A DNA stretch of 64,000 bases, from assembly GCF_954871325.1 (NCBI RefSeq), contig NC_088778.1:9333743-9397742 (forward strand), read 5' to 3'. Source of the DNA: Gordionus sp. m RMFG-2023 (lineage: Eukaryota > Nematomorpha > Gordioida > Chordodea > Parachordodidae). Below, piece after piece: positions 22,398 through 35,000 of this stretch. Every line of letters begins with the position of its first letter. The first letter of the stretch is position 1. A model generated the notes under the pieces. The model had not been told where the DNA came from. It saw only the letters and a program-made list of their open reading frames with translations, and searched no databases. The position numbers were made by a program, and so were the translations under genes.

Positions 22398-24944
22398 TTA
22401 GAGAATGTCTGTTCTCTTCCGCATTTGATCTTGGTGTCTTCTCCATCGGCCCTTGGAGGTATCCACAACGTATATGCACCTCCCAGCACGAGCCACTATT
22501 GTTCCTTTTATCCATTTTACCTTGTCGTTGTACATTTTGGCCCACACCGGTTGTCCTATCCTAAATTGACCTCTCTGTTCCGTTTGTGTATCGTTTGATC
22601 GGCTTTCTTGGGTGGTCTCCTTAATCATTTCAAGATGATTCCGAGCATTCTGTCCGAACATCATCTGTGCTGGGGTTTCTCCTGTAGTCGTATGCTGGGT
22701 GTTTCTATAAGCTAATAAGAATTCGTTTAGTATCTTTTTTATTTTCGTATCCTGCTTCCATTTCCTTCCCCTTCCGAAGTCGAAGTTGTTGATCTTGGAT
22801 GTGAGTTTAGTCTTGTTGGAATTCGTATATTTTTCCCTCTTCGGTAGCTCTATTTGTTGAATTATTCTGATCGTGAGTCTCTTAATCTTTTTGTTGCCGA
22901 TTTCTCCTAATTTTATCTGAGATGCTGATACATCGTCGTCCCAGATGTTATATTGAAATATTTTTAATTTACATATATCGAATTTGTATTTTTTGATTTT
23001 GGGTAAATATTTTCCCTTATTTTTGTCCTTTAAAATATTTTTCACTTTTATATTGTCATTATTTAATTTGATTTTTTCACTATTTTTATCTTTTAAAATA
23101 TTTTTTATATCTTGATAATGTCTAGTTGAAGACTTGGGTATTACATCAATTTTATTACACTTATGTAAAATTTTAGTGGTTTTAACGTATAATTTATCCT
23201 TTAATAAATACTTAGAACATATCTTTCGTTTTGACGGGACTTGCTCTTTTTTCTCGATACTTGATACAAGTGCTAAACTGTAAGAATTTACAGAATCGTT
23301 AATGGAAGTCATATGACAAGGCATAAAATCTGGTAATTTTTTTGAGTGGGGTGCTTTTTCCCGTTTATCGAATATTGTTACGTACTTCTCCGTTAGGGCT
23401 TTTAATTCTTGTTCCACATAATATATTTTGTTATTATTATCGTATGTGTTTTCTGTTCCTGCTAATATTGATTCTTTCCATACCAATTCTCTGAATTCCT
23501 TTATCCAGTTTATACCTACCAATGAGGGTCCATCAGCTTTCACTATTATTAAGGGTAGATATTTTATGGTTTCTTTTATTTGAACTTTTACGTCCACGCT
23601 GCCTATGATGGCGATTTCGTTACCTTCGTACGTCTTTAATTTTGTGTCCGAATCATGAATTGTTTTATTGGAGTTGATTTTATTCCATGTCTTTAATGAA
23701 ATGATTGATACTGATGCTCCTGTATCTAGGATCATGTTTGTTTTCTTACCTTCTATATTTAAATTGATTTTGAATTTTTCTTTACAAGATTTGATATCCA
23801 TCGAGTATATATACGATATATCTTCCTCTTTGTCTCTTTGATCGCAATATTTAATCAGATGTTTATCGCTACCGCATTTGAAGCAAGTTTTTTTTGTCTG
23901 ACTGTAATATTGATTGTCGTTGTATTTAAAGTTATTATTGTTGGTGTTGTAATTTCCCCTTGTCTTATCGTAAGAATATTGATACTTATTTTTATGATAA
24001 TAATTATTGTTGTCGTACCAATTTTTATGTCGGTAGTTATCATTGTTATTATATTTGTTGTCATTATTATTATATTTGTTATCATTATTATAATATTTGT
24101 TATCGTTATCATATTTGTACCGCGGATTAACGTTATTATATCTTCCATAACTCGAGTTGTCATAATTATTATATCTAGTAAATCTGTTATCGAATCTCGT
24201 TTGGTGGGGATAATAATTGTCACTGTAGCGTTCCTGAACTCTGTTATTATTATTATTACTATTATACCTTTTATTGTCTTGTATATAGTTTATTTCCTTA
24301 TTTTCTATTTTGTCTTCCTCTTGTTCCTTTCCGGCTTGACAATAAAATATATCTTTTGTTTTTTCCTTTTCGTCTATCAAGTCCATGGTTCGAAGGAGTT
24401 TTTCAATTTCCTCTATACCCATATCTTCTTCGAGTAATCACTTTGTCGTGATATCTTTGCTTTCTAAACCATTAATTATTTGCATTTTTAAGTTCTCTTC
24501 ATATTTTTCATTGAAGTTGCATTTAAGTGCCAAAGATTTTAGAGAATTTAGAAATTCTAAATTGGTTTCCCCGTCCCTTTGGGTACGTTTATAAAATTGA
24601 AAACTTTCCAATGGTGCAATTTTTTTTTCGTTGTCTATTAGCGAATCTAGCATATCGTCGTATTTTATTTTATTAATTGACTTCGGAGCGAATTTTAAAA
24701 TAACCTTATTTAAGTCATAGGTTGATAGTGCAGATATCAATGCTGCTCTCTTTTTCTCGTTGTCCGATATATCATTTAGTGTAAAGTAGGCTTCTAGTTT
24801 TATTCGAAAAGTAGTAAATGAGTCATTATTTTCTTTAACAGGAATTGCTGCTGGCATTTTAGACAATTTTATATCAAATTTAAATTTTCTCTTTTTTTTT
24901 TCTATATATTTCCGCGCGGGTTCTTCCGTATACATAGTCGCCAT
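22398..24944 (-). pseudogene. Ty3/gypsy gag and pol pieces (fossil)
   Basis: Read right to left: a gag-like region with charged, helical character (24944-24438), an Asn/Tyr-rich low-complexity linker, a CCHC zinc knuckle CFKCGSDKHLIKYC (about 23880-23920), a retropepsin motif LDTGASVSII (about 23725-23755), and an integrase C-terminal end with WAKMYNDKVKWIKGTIV (about 22500-22560). It is a fossil part of the element at 21347-26806 and is not functional as it stands. The low-complexity Asn/Tyr linker comes from repeated AAT/TAT codons. Confidence 0.85.
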
Positions 24945-24997
24945 TATAATATTTTCCTTTTTCTATTACGTCTTATATTTTTATTATATTTTTTTCA

Positions 24998-26548
24998 TTG
25001 TTATCATATTTGTTGCATTTTGATCCAGGTAAAGATATCCAACTCACTACGGATGCGTCTATGAAGGGCGTAGGAGCCGTATTGTCTCATATCGAGAAAG
25101 ACGGATCCGAGAATCCCATAGGTTTTGCTTTACGGACACTATCTGCGGCAGAAAAAAACTACTCAACTATCGTAAGAGAGGCATTAGCGCTTGTATTTGG
25201 AGTAAAGAAATTTTATGAATATTTAGTGGGTCAAACTTTTACAATATGGACCGATCACAAACCTCTTATATATATATTTGGCAACAAAAGTTTGGCAAAT
25301 ATAACGTCACCACGATTGCTCAAATGGTCTCTAATATTAGAAGGGTACAATTGCGAAATAAAGTATAAAGCTGGCAAGGAAAACAAAGTGGCAGACGGAC
25401 TTTCAAGATGCCCAATGGAAAACAAAACCAAAGACCATAATGATGAAGTATATTTTATAAACGAACATCCAATATCGATAGACGAAATTCGGGATAAACT
25501 TAAAAACGACGACATGTTAAAAAAGGTAAAGGAGAGTATAAAAACACAATTCAAGTCAAAAGATGACAGTGTACTAAGACAATACGAAATGTGCAAAAAC
25601 AATTTATGGGAAAAGGACGGTTGTTTATACAAAGGAGACAGAATAATAATTCCAACAGAATTGCGAAAAAAAATACTAAACGAATTACATAATGGTCATC
25701 AAGGAATCGTCAGAATGAAAAGTTTAGCTAGACAATATGTATGGTGGCCCGGAATCGACCATGAAATAGAAGAATTATGTCGTCAATGCGAATCATGTAA
25801 CACATGGGCAAACAATCCTCCAAGAATGCAAGATCATCATTGGGAGAAACCGACAAGACCTTGGCAAAGAGTTCACATAGATTTCGCAGGACCGTTCAAA
25901 AACACAATGTGGCTCATATTGGTAGACACCTTTACCAAATGGGTGGAGGTAAAAGGAATGACCACCACCACATCTGAAAGAACTATGGGGGTACTAGGCG
26001 AAATATTTTCTAGATGGGGATATCCAGAATCCTTGGTATCGGACAACGGTCCACAGTTCACCAGCTATCGATTTAAAGAATATTGCTTGAAACACCGAAT
26101 AAACCATGTGCTGACACCTCCATACCATCCGAGCTCAAACGGAGAAGCAGAACGCATGGTAAGAACGGTTAAAACAGCTATGGGAAAAAATACAACCCCA
26201 AACAAGTACGAAGGATTAAACGAATTCTTATTAGCTTATAGGAACACGCAACATGCAGCGACGGGACAGACACCAGCAAAACTGATGTTGGGACGAAATG
26301 TTCGAAATCATCTGGAGATGATTAAAGAGACCACCCAAGAAAGCCGATCAAACGATACACAAACGGAACAGAGAGGTCAATTTAGGATAGGACAACCGGT
26401 GTGGGCCAAAATGTACAACGACAAGGTAAAATGGATAAAAGGAACAATAGTGGCTCGTGCTGGGAGGTGCATATACGTTGTGGATACCTCCAAGGGCCGA
26501 TGGAGAAGACACCAAGATCAAATGCGGAAGAGAACAGACATTCTCTAA
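24998..26548 (+). pseudogene. Ty3/gypsy RNase H and integrase piece (fossil)
   Basis: RNase H features TTDASMKGVGAVLSH, EALALVFGVKKF and WTDHKPL come first (about 25040-25270). They are followed by the connection region ADGLSRCP, an integrase zinc finger (H..H..C..C, about 25690-25800), the catalytic core with HIDFAGPF, VSDNGPQFTS and SSNGEAER, and a GPY-like C-terminal region. It lies in the same orientation as the outer LTRs, and its end abuts the purine tract of the right LTR. Confidence 0.9.
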
Positions 26549-26557
26549 GAGGAGAGA

Positions 26558-26806
26558 TGTTATGTTCATCATTTTTTTTTATTTATTTATTTTTTTTTCT
26601 CGGAATTATCAATATTACTTTTGATTATCGATTTTTGAAATTTATCAATATTTTTCATGGAATTTATTTTTTCTCGGAATTATATATATTATTTTTTGAT
26701 TATCGATTTTTCAGAAGAAAAATTTATTATGATAAAAAGAAGAAAAGAATTTGAAAAAAATATAAGAAAAAAATATAAGAAATAATAGAAATCGGAAAAT
26801 GTTATA
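26558..26806 (+). repeat. Right outer LTR of the Ty3/gypsy fossil
   Basis: 249 bp, starting TGTTATG right after the purine tract AAGAGGAGAGA and ending GGAAAATGTTATA. Followed by CCCAT, the same 5 bp that precede the left LTR. Confidence 0.85.
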
Positions 26807-26879
26807 CCCATGAATACAGTAATCATAGTCTCTGTTTTTAATGTTACCATTTCAGCTTCAAAGGGAATTGAGTGGGATA

Positions 26880-27640
26880 AATATTTAGTATAAAATTGGA
26901 TGATCCTTTGCTCTTATAAATTGCAAAAGGATGTAGATATATACAATCAAGAGGGGAATGAATTGTTCAATAACCTAATTGTGTGATCTTTTGGTTCTTA
27001 TATTTACAAGAATAAGGAATTCAAAATATCTAATTGTGTGACCCTTCACTTAACTTTGGATCTGATATACTCAACAAATTAAAATAGATCAAATGTAACC
27101 ATTCCAGTTTAGAACGTATATGTGTAAGTAAACTTATAATTGCAAAAGTAAGTGTAGAATATTATAATAAATCTAATTGTATGGTTATTTTATACTTACT
27201 AAGTGAAATAAAAATATTCAATATAAAATTGCATGTCTTTTAATCCTTATAAAGAATAAAGATATTCTATATATCTAATTGTGTAAACTTATAAATTACA
27301 AAATAATGTAGATATATACAATCAAGAGTGGAATGAAATGTTCAATAACCAAATTGTGTGGTCTTTTAGATCAATCTGATGTACACAACAAATTTAAAAT
27401 AGATTAAATGTAACCATTCCCGTTTAAAGATATATGTGTAAAAAAAATGATATATTTATCTACATTATAGTTAATAAATGCTATTTCCTTAAAAGGGATT
27501 TATAGATGCAATATCATCACAGTTCTAAAAACATGTCCATAATTAGGGTACCACAGGTACCAAAACCTTTCTTTACGAATGAAAGATCATTACAGTTCTA
27601 TATATGTCCATAATTAGGGTTCCACAAGTACCAAAATCTT
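26880..27640. repeat. Local tandem duplications
   Basis: A segment with TAGATATATACAATCAAGAG, ATGTTCAATAACC and TAACCATTCC occurs at about 26930-27130 and again at about 27308-27440. An 80-90 bp unit with TGTCCATAATTAGGGT and CCACAGGTACCAAAA occurs at about 27530-27570 and again at about 27608-27645. No coding content. Confidence 0.7.
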
Positions 27641-27718
27641 TTTTTAAATGTAACTATCTATGTACTGACCATGATTCAAATGTATATAAGATAAGAAAAT
27701 TCATGTTATAATTATAAA

Positions 27719-28035
27719 CTAGTAGAAAGCCCGTCAAAAGTGAAAAGGAATGAGATTCCTTATTCATTTTTTACGTTTGATGTCATGCCAGGTTCAAGCT
27801 TACAATATTAGGAAGCATCCAAGATCTTTTAATTATAAAAAAGTTTATCAAGCCCAGCTCAACCTTTAATAATTTGTAAAAGATATTCCCAAGTCAGGTG
27901 CAAGCTAATATTAATTTTGAGGTTCCAAACCCAGTCCTACCCATTATAATTTTGAAAATTTTTTCCCGCCTCGGAGATAGTTAATTTTTTTATCATCACA
28001 TAAGCTGGAAATATACGGGAATAATCTGATTTACC
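27719..28035 (-). mobile_element. Helitron-like terminal fragment
   Basis: Read on the minus strand the sequence ends with a hairpin-forming region (plus-strand AAGGAATGAGATTCCTT inside a longer imperfect palindrome, about 27735-27785), then CGGGCTTTCTA and CTAG followed by T (CTAG at 27719-27722), as in Helitron 3' ends. The internal part shares ACCCATTATAATTTTGAAAA and TTTTTTCCCGCCTCGGAGAT with the copy at 51615-51665 (ACCCATAATAATTTTGTTAT, CCCAAGCCTGGAGATAGG). No Rep/helicase coding is visible. Confidence 0.4.
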
Positions 28036-30652
28036 AATTAGTCTAATATGGAAAAAAAACATGTAAATTCCGTATTATGGGAAATTGGGAAGGCCTGGGC
28101 AACCACTTATTAGAGAATTATGACAAATAAGATAAAAATAACCGACTCTTATACTTTTTTGTAATATAATCAGTTAAAATTATATCTAAAAAATATGTTG
28201 TTTATTATATAAGGTTATTGTTGTTTTTCAGATAAATTTAATGTATGTCTTGCATTTCTGAAATTATTTGTCAAAGAATTTGATAAGATATATATTTTTT
28301 TATGTTAAGTAAAAAAAAATGCTGTCTATTTAAATTACAAAAATGCCATTAAACACTAATGAAACTTATATGCAAATTATTTATATATTTTTTAAGATAT
28401 TTTTTTTATTGACATATAAATTTAGGATAATTTTTTTAAAAAATAATGAGGAATATTTATTTTTTATTTAATAAAATTAAAAGCAAATCCTTGTTGACAT
28501 TTTAATTTTTGATGGAAAAAGTGACAAAATAAATCTGGGCGGTCGTCTGGAGAGGAAATAATTAATGTATAATATTATATCATTTAGGGTTGTAGATGAA
28601 AGAAATGATGGATTACCAAAGCAGTGTACAAAACACAATACGTCCTGATAAAGATGATATGCCTATGCATTGAGATACTGGTAAAAGAAGAACGCAAAAC
28701 GATATTTCTGTCAATGTCAGCATTGGTATCCCCCTCTAAAATAGAATCATGAACGACAATGTTAACTTAACCATAAAACGGTCATAAGTATTGTTATAAA
28801 GGCCACGACAGAAATACTGCATATTTTTCCATTAATAAAGTTGATGAAATTGGCCTTACTGTACATTCAAGTTTGAATATTTCTCTAAATAATCATGAAA
28901 GTTTCTCAGAGAATCGGATAAAGTAATATTTATAATAACTCCTAGTTAAGTGAATGATAGTACAGAATTATATGTTTATATTTGTTAAAGACATAGGGAT
29001 TGTGGTAGTGGTGATAGAAATATCATTTGGAGAGGGTGAAAATAAAATAAACATAAATATAAAACATAAGATTAAAAAAAACAAAATAAACCTCCCGATG
29101 AGTTCATTTCAAGCGTAGTTCATTATTATTTTGTCTACTAGTAACTCTAGAACGGGTAAGGTGTTTGTTCAATCATCATTATTTTCTTTACTTATCTTTA
29201 ATATAGATTCATCATGTTTTGTAGCAATGTGAGGGATTAGGGTTAGCCTAGGCAAATAAAGAAATCAGGCAAAAATATAAATAAAATATTGTTGAAATTA
29301 AACAAATATTAAAATAATGTAAAACCGGTGGATGGGTCAATATAATATGCATATTTCTAGTAGTTGGAGGGCTATCATCAAAAAAAATTTTTGGGGGACT
29401 TATCAAGCCTATTATGATATTCTAAAAGTTAAAAAATAACATGATGATTGTAATGTTATAAAGATTAAGGTTAATTAATTGTAAGGTAATTAAAAAATAA
29501 GATTAAAAAAGGGGGGAAAAAGGAGGGTATAAATTATTATATTATAAAAATAATAAAAATTAAATTAAAGGAATTGATAAGGTTTTGAGAAATAGTGGTT
29601 AATAGATAATAGACTTAGAAAGAAAAGAATGAGATAATAAAATTTAGTGATAAATAAATTCATTAAGGGAGGGGAAAAAATAAAGAAAGAGTTATTTATA
29701 AGGATTGGAGATTATAAATAAGTTAGGATAAGAATATTTAAATATTTAAATATACTTGATTATCTTTTTATTATTGATTATGAATGAAAAATATGAGTAT
29801 AAAAAATTGTAATGTAAGTACTGACAAAAATTGTGAGTATGTTCAAAATAAATATACAAGTTGAGTATCTTGTAGAGATTTCATTAATGTGTAATTGATA
29901 ATATGAGATGAAAATTGATAAGGTAATCTAAAAAATAAAGAAAGGATTAAGTGAAGTATTAGCCTGAATCTTTTTATTCACATCATTTATTTCATTCATA
30001 TTTAGAAAGTTGAGGGAATATTGTTTATATCAATTCAAAGACGATTTTTCAAATCTCTCAACCATGTTAGGTATGTGTACACCATCAATTCTCGAAATTC
30101 CATTCATCTGTTTTTATAAAATAAATAAATAAAATAAACAAATAAAAAATACCAATGACATGACGTAGCGATGAAATGACGTCACGACGACGTAATGAGG
30201 ACATCGAAAAATTATAATATAGATTGTATAAGCTGGAAGTACATAATTAACACAATATCTTATCATGAGGATCTTCTGATAAATGTAAAGCTTCTTGAAA
30301 ATAATTCCATAACTTTGAATATTCTTCATAGGACATCAATTAGTGTTTACATGGCATACCCGCCACCGATGTTATAGTTTGATCTAAAAAATAAATATAC
30401 ATTATAATAATAACTTCTAATATAGTATTGAATCTTGGTATTTTATATTGTGATTGAGGATAACAAATTTTATTTCATTTCACCGGAAACCGAACCAAGC
30501 AAATTTTAATTTTTTCAGCGGGTAAAAATTAATTAAATTTTGAGTTATCTCATGGTTCATTTTATCAAAATAATAAAATTATATTACCATTCACAAATTT
30601 TACACATGTTTTGAAGAATATGGATAAGCTTATTGTGACTAATGTAAAGTGA
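28036..30652. other. AT-rich intergenic sequence
   Basis: I see no convincing gene. A less AT-rich patch at about 28510-28900 has no long open frame and I could not assign it. Around 30115-30200 there is an (AAAT)n-like run followed by several CATGACG/GACGTCACGACG words. Confidence 0.45.
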
Positions 30653-30660
30653 CCAATTGA

Positions 30661-31929
30661 CAGAGTTGTTAAAGGATTGAATCATAAGATCGCCGATCCT
30701 GGACTCGTTCCTAAATTTGTTAATTTTCTCGGATTAAGATCCTGATCTTAAATTGTGGATCGTGATTGATATCATTTCTTTAAATATTCGATCCTGATCC
30801 TTATAAAAATTATGTTTTTTACTTAAAAAGCAATAAATAAAATAAAAATTTTGAAAATTAAATTTTAATATTATTTTAAAAAAAATATCTAACTACATCA
30901 TATTTTATCACACACCATTCCACCAGATTTTATATTTCAACAATTTCCAAAATTTATTGTAAGAACAAGTTATATTTATTTATTAATTATATTATAATAT
31001 AAATTATAGGTTTTAATAATGTCCTCCATTATATATTTAGAAGATGATACATCTACTTCTATTGATGTGACAGCAGATATAAGTGAGAATGAGAGTCTTT
31101 AACCATTTCATAATTTACGTAAGTATTTTACTTTATGTGAAACGGATGGAAGTAACCATACAATGATCTACGAAAAATGCTCTTTATGCAAAAACAAAAT
31201 ATCTTCTTCAAAGATTAGTAGTTCAAACCAAGAAGCATTTAGAAGTAATTAATTCTTTCAAAAATACAATCTTTATTATTTGTGAAGATCATAACAATAC
31301 GCATATAATAAAAATTATAGATTTTCTTCACTATGATGACTGTAATATATTGGTGTCAATAATTCAACCAAAATTTAAGCTCTTGGCCTTTTATTAATCT
31401 GCCGCAAAATTTGTTACTAAAAGATAGGTTAATTGCCCATTTAGAAAATACAGGGTCAACCATATGCAGATCCTTCAAATGAATGCATGGATCGATACCT
31501 TTTTTGATAAAAACTCGTCACAAAATGCTTTACATTAATAAATTTTTTTATTCTAATGATGATTCACTGAATATTTTTAATAATTATGTTAATTTAATAA
31601 AAAACATTTATTAAATATAACACACCTTTACCATAGTAAAGCTAAACATGTACTTAATGAAAAACGTGGTTATTTAAATGATAATAATTTAGAAAAAATT
31701 TTGTTATTAAAGGCTAATTTAATTATAAATAAATATATTCTAATTGTTATACTTATATTATATTATTCAATTACAATTAATTTATACCATATTTGTTGAT
31801 TTTTTATATTAGTTAATTTTGGATCGATCAATAATTTAAATAAGAAAAGGATCGTGATCGCGATCCTTCTTTTGAAAAAAGGTCTATCCTGGATTTCGAT
31901 CTTTTTAAAAGGATCGATTAACAAGCCTG
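30661..31929 (+). mobile_element. hAT transposon remnant with BED-finger scrap and perfect target duplication
   Basis: The flanks are identical 8-mers CCAATTGA (30653-30660 and 31930-31937), the hAT signature. The ends CAGAGTTGTTAAAGGAT and the reverse complement of ATCGATTAACAAGCCTG form imperfect inverted repeats. Subterminal GGATC/GATCC words are clustered at both ends. Inside, about 31115-31250 encodes a BED-like finger fragment, RKYFTLCETDG then EKCSLCKNK. The rest of the transposase is unreadable (many stops). Length 1.27 kb; non-autonomous now. Confidence 0.8.
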
Positions 31930-32075
31930 CCAATTGACACTATTATTCACAATTTTTATTTTATTTTTTTTCTATTTTTTTTCGTAATTATACAATATAT
32001 CAATAACATATGATATGTGTATTTCGACTCGTTGCATTATTGCAAATCTTGAATAAAATTTAAGTTTTACGATAA

Positions 32076-35000
32076 ATGAATAAAATATTATTTATAATAT
32101 CACGATCAATCCATCTTTCTACAAATATCTTTCTAAAGAGAGGCACAAAACCTGATCATACTCGCTGTAGAGAAGGCTTTGTACCTAATTTTGAAAACAT
32201 TTTAAAAGCATGTAATGGTTACACACATGAACCTTTAGAATTCAGAAAGCTCGGTGGGAGAGATAAAGAATCTGGTATATTTTTTTTTGTTTATTTTTTC
32301 ATTTTTTATATTGCAGGGCAGCGAATATGTAGAAGAGGAGGAGGTGGTAAAAGACATTTTGTTTTAGTTGATAGATACAGGATTTTATTTAATCAAAGTC
32401 CTATGTTTGAAAAGGTAAATTTAGCAATTTTTTGTCTTAAATACTAATACTTAATTTGGAAAAACCTAAATTGAAAATGTATTTTTTTATGTAGCCAACC
32501 AATTTAATAATATTATAGGTGATTCAAATTATAAATAATTACCCCTTACATAGTTCAAACTTGGCATTGCTAGCTGGTGGAACCAAAAAACGATGGATAA
32601 TTTGTACAGAAAACATGAAAGTTGGTGATGTCTTAAAATCATCTGGGATTATACCAAGAATGCCTGGTAAATAAAACAAAAAAATTTATTTATATTTTGT
32701 CATTTATTTAAATTAAAAATTTATTAAATATGGAATTGTGAATTAATTTGTAATTTTGCCTTAACAGTTTTTTTCACAATCTATATACTAACCCATTAAT
32801 GACAAATAGGCAAGTATCAAAATAGTAATTATTATCTACTCAAAACCATCTATCTCCATTGTTAATCAAAAAATAAATATAAAATTTCATAGGTCTTGAA
32901 AAAATGAACATCAGAAGTAAAAATTTAAATTTAATGTTTTAATTAATAATTCACTAAAAACAATCTTATTCCAAATATTTTGTGCAATAAATAAAATAAA
33001 ATTTTAGACTGGACTCAGATTTTGAAAAAAAATTAGTTGGAAAAAAAAAATTTGAATTGGGTCAGGCCTTAAAAAATAGTTTTATGCACAACTCCATAGG
33101 CCTTACTGGGCATTTTTTAAAATAAAATAAGTAAAGTTAATATTTTTTTAAACTAATAACTATAATTCAAAATTTTTAGAAAAAAAGTGAAAATCTTAGT
33201 TTTTATTTAATAAATATAACATAACTAAAATCCTGCAATATGTGGACTTAAAACCTTCAATAAACTTTACTGGGGAAAGGCCAAACTAATAGTCCCCCTC
33301 TCCCCTCACTCACAAGATCCTGGATAGCCCATGCAAGGCTCTAATATGCATTCATTCACCAAATTTGAAAAATAATATAAATTGTTTGTGATATTGTTTA
33401 GCCTTGCATTAATGCAATGTTTGTCTTTAAAGATCATTGTAAACTACCAATTATTAGCAATAATTTGGTAAAATAACAATTTTAGATATTTCTGTAATTA
33501 GTTTGCATCACATCATAAACTTATTTAAATTGCTTCATGAATATTATTTATTTATATTCAGTGAGAGCTATAGAAGGTGAAGCTCACCCACTTGGTGCCT
33601 TGCCTGTGGGCACACTAGTGAACAGTGTTGAAATGCGACCTGGCTGGGGATCCAACTGGGCTATGGCTGCTGGCACAGCTTGCCAGATTATTAGACAAGC
33701 TTCGGTCCAGGATTCAGGTAAGAAATTTAGTGTATTATATTTTTCATCTATCTGAACTGATGATTTTCTATATTTGAACAAAACCGATACCAAAATGATT
33801 GAATTGATTTTGACATCTATCTTTCATTAAATTGTATTTAAAATCAATAATTTTTTTAAACTCATAAATGTAGATGTTTTAAATTTAAATCTGATTTTTT
33901 TAAAAAAAAGAGAAGTTTGGAATATATCAGTGTTATTAAAAGCTACTTTTAAAAGTAGCGCACTATTGCTACCGCTATCACAAAAAAAGTAGCGCATTAT
34001 CTCTACCCCTACCATTTTCAAAAAAGTAGCGTGCTATTAGCTACTCACTACTTTAGAATTTTTTATAAAATATTTTTTACGTAATATAAATTATGAATAA
34101 AATTTCAAATATATATAATTTATTTATTTTTTATTGCATCTCAATCATTGTTTACATACTGTCATCTCCAAGTCTAGAGCGACGATCAGTATAAGTTATG
34201 GCTAAATAATCGTTCAAAATTAGCACGTAATCCAATATTAAATTTAATATACATATTTTGTATATAAGAAAATCATCAAAAATATTTATTTGATTATTTT
34301 TAGATTTAAAAAATGCGTTTAAAGGATTTTCAATAGTATTAATATATATTTCAAAAAAATCATCTATAGTGAGTGGCGTTTTTGATTTTGCTAGGGTCAG
34401 TTTAAAATTATAATAATATTAGTTAGATTAAAAATTATGCAGGAGATAAGTGAATGACAATGTTTGCCTTGCCAGGCCACCATCCTTTAACTTTTTATCT
34501 TTTGAACCAATTTCTTTCAAAATTGGTTATAATTTGAAAGGATTGAAATAAGTATTTTTTAGCATGTTTTAATAAATTTTTATAAATTTATAAAACGATG
34601 AATGGTTAATTAAAAGCATATCTAACATTCATATAATAAATGAGAAAATTATCATTAAATAGATGAGTTTAATTATAAAATAAAATTTTAATATTATTAT
34701 TTTTCATAATTTTTAATTTATAATATCATTCTTGAATAATCTTATGGCCAGTTGAAGCAAACTTTGTTTGGACTGAGCCAGAAAAAACCAACTTTCACAT
34801 AAACTCATCTAATTCAAAAACTATTATAAATACAGCTTTGGTTCAAATTTTTTAAAGATTAAGGAATGGACTATTAAATTTGTTTGATATATTACTTTTA
34901 AATGTTTCCTCGTTGAAGCTAGAAGTCTTGTTTGATGATAAAACCTTCTGGTACATCTTACAATGAAATTTATACCTTGTGGTAATTTTTTTATCAAAAT

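Larger units (their letters stand above)
21347..26806 (+). mobile_element. Ty3/gypsy LTR retrotransposon fossil, rearranged, young
   Basis: Two direct plus-strand LTRs of exactly 249 bp (21347-21595 and 26558-26806) start TGTTATG and differ at about six positions. They are bounded by the same 5-bp direct repeat CCCAT (21342-21346 and 26807-26811), so the whole block behaves as one insertion. A purine tract lies just before the right LTR (26547-26557), and TGGCGAC follows the left LTR as a possible primer site. Inside, order and orientation are mixed: minus LTR (to 21817), minus integrase end, minus LTR (about 22141-22388), minus integrase end/protease/zinc knuckle/gag, a minus LTR scrap (about 24954-24997), then plus RNase H and integrase. 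It is broken, with at least four rearrangement joins. Lineage looks Mag/K02A2.6-like, by eye only. Confidence 0.9.

Noticed and set aside
23838-24437. Long plus-strand frame rich in Ile and Val
   Set aside because: It is the antisense of the Asn/Tyr-rich linker of the Ty3/gypsy fossil; its composition is explained by complementing AAT/TAT codons.
24385-24594. Plus-strand frame opposite the gag-like region
   Set aside because: Shadow of the minus-strand gag-like sequence; Ser-rich with no family resemblance.
28580-28900. Possible transposase zinc-finger region
   Set aside because: Cys/His spacing does not match piggyBac or other families I know and stops interrupt every frame.
33584-33793. 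Minus-strand 69-codon frame
   Set aside because: Antisense of MRPL2 exon 4.
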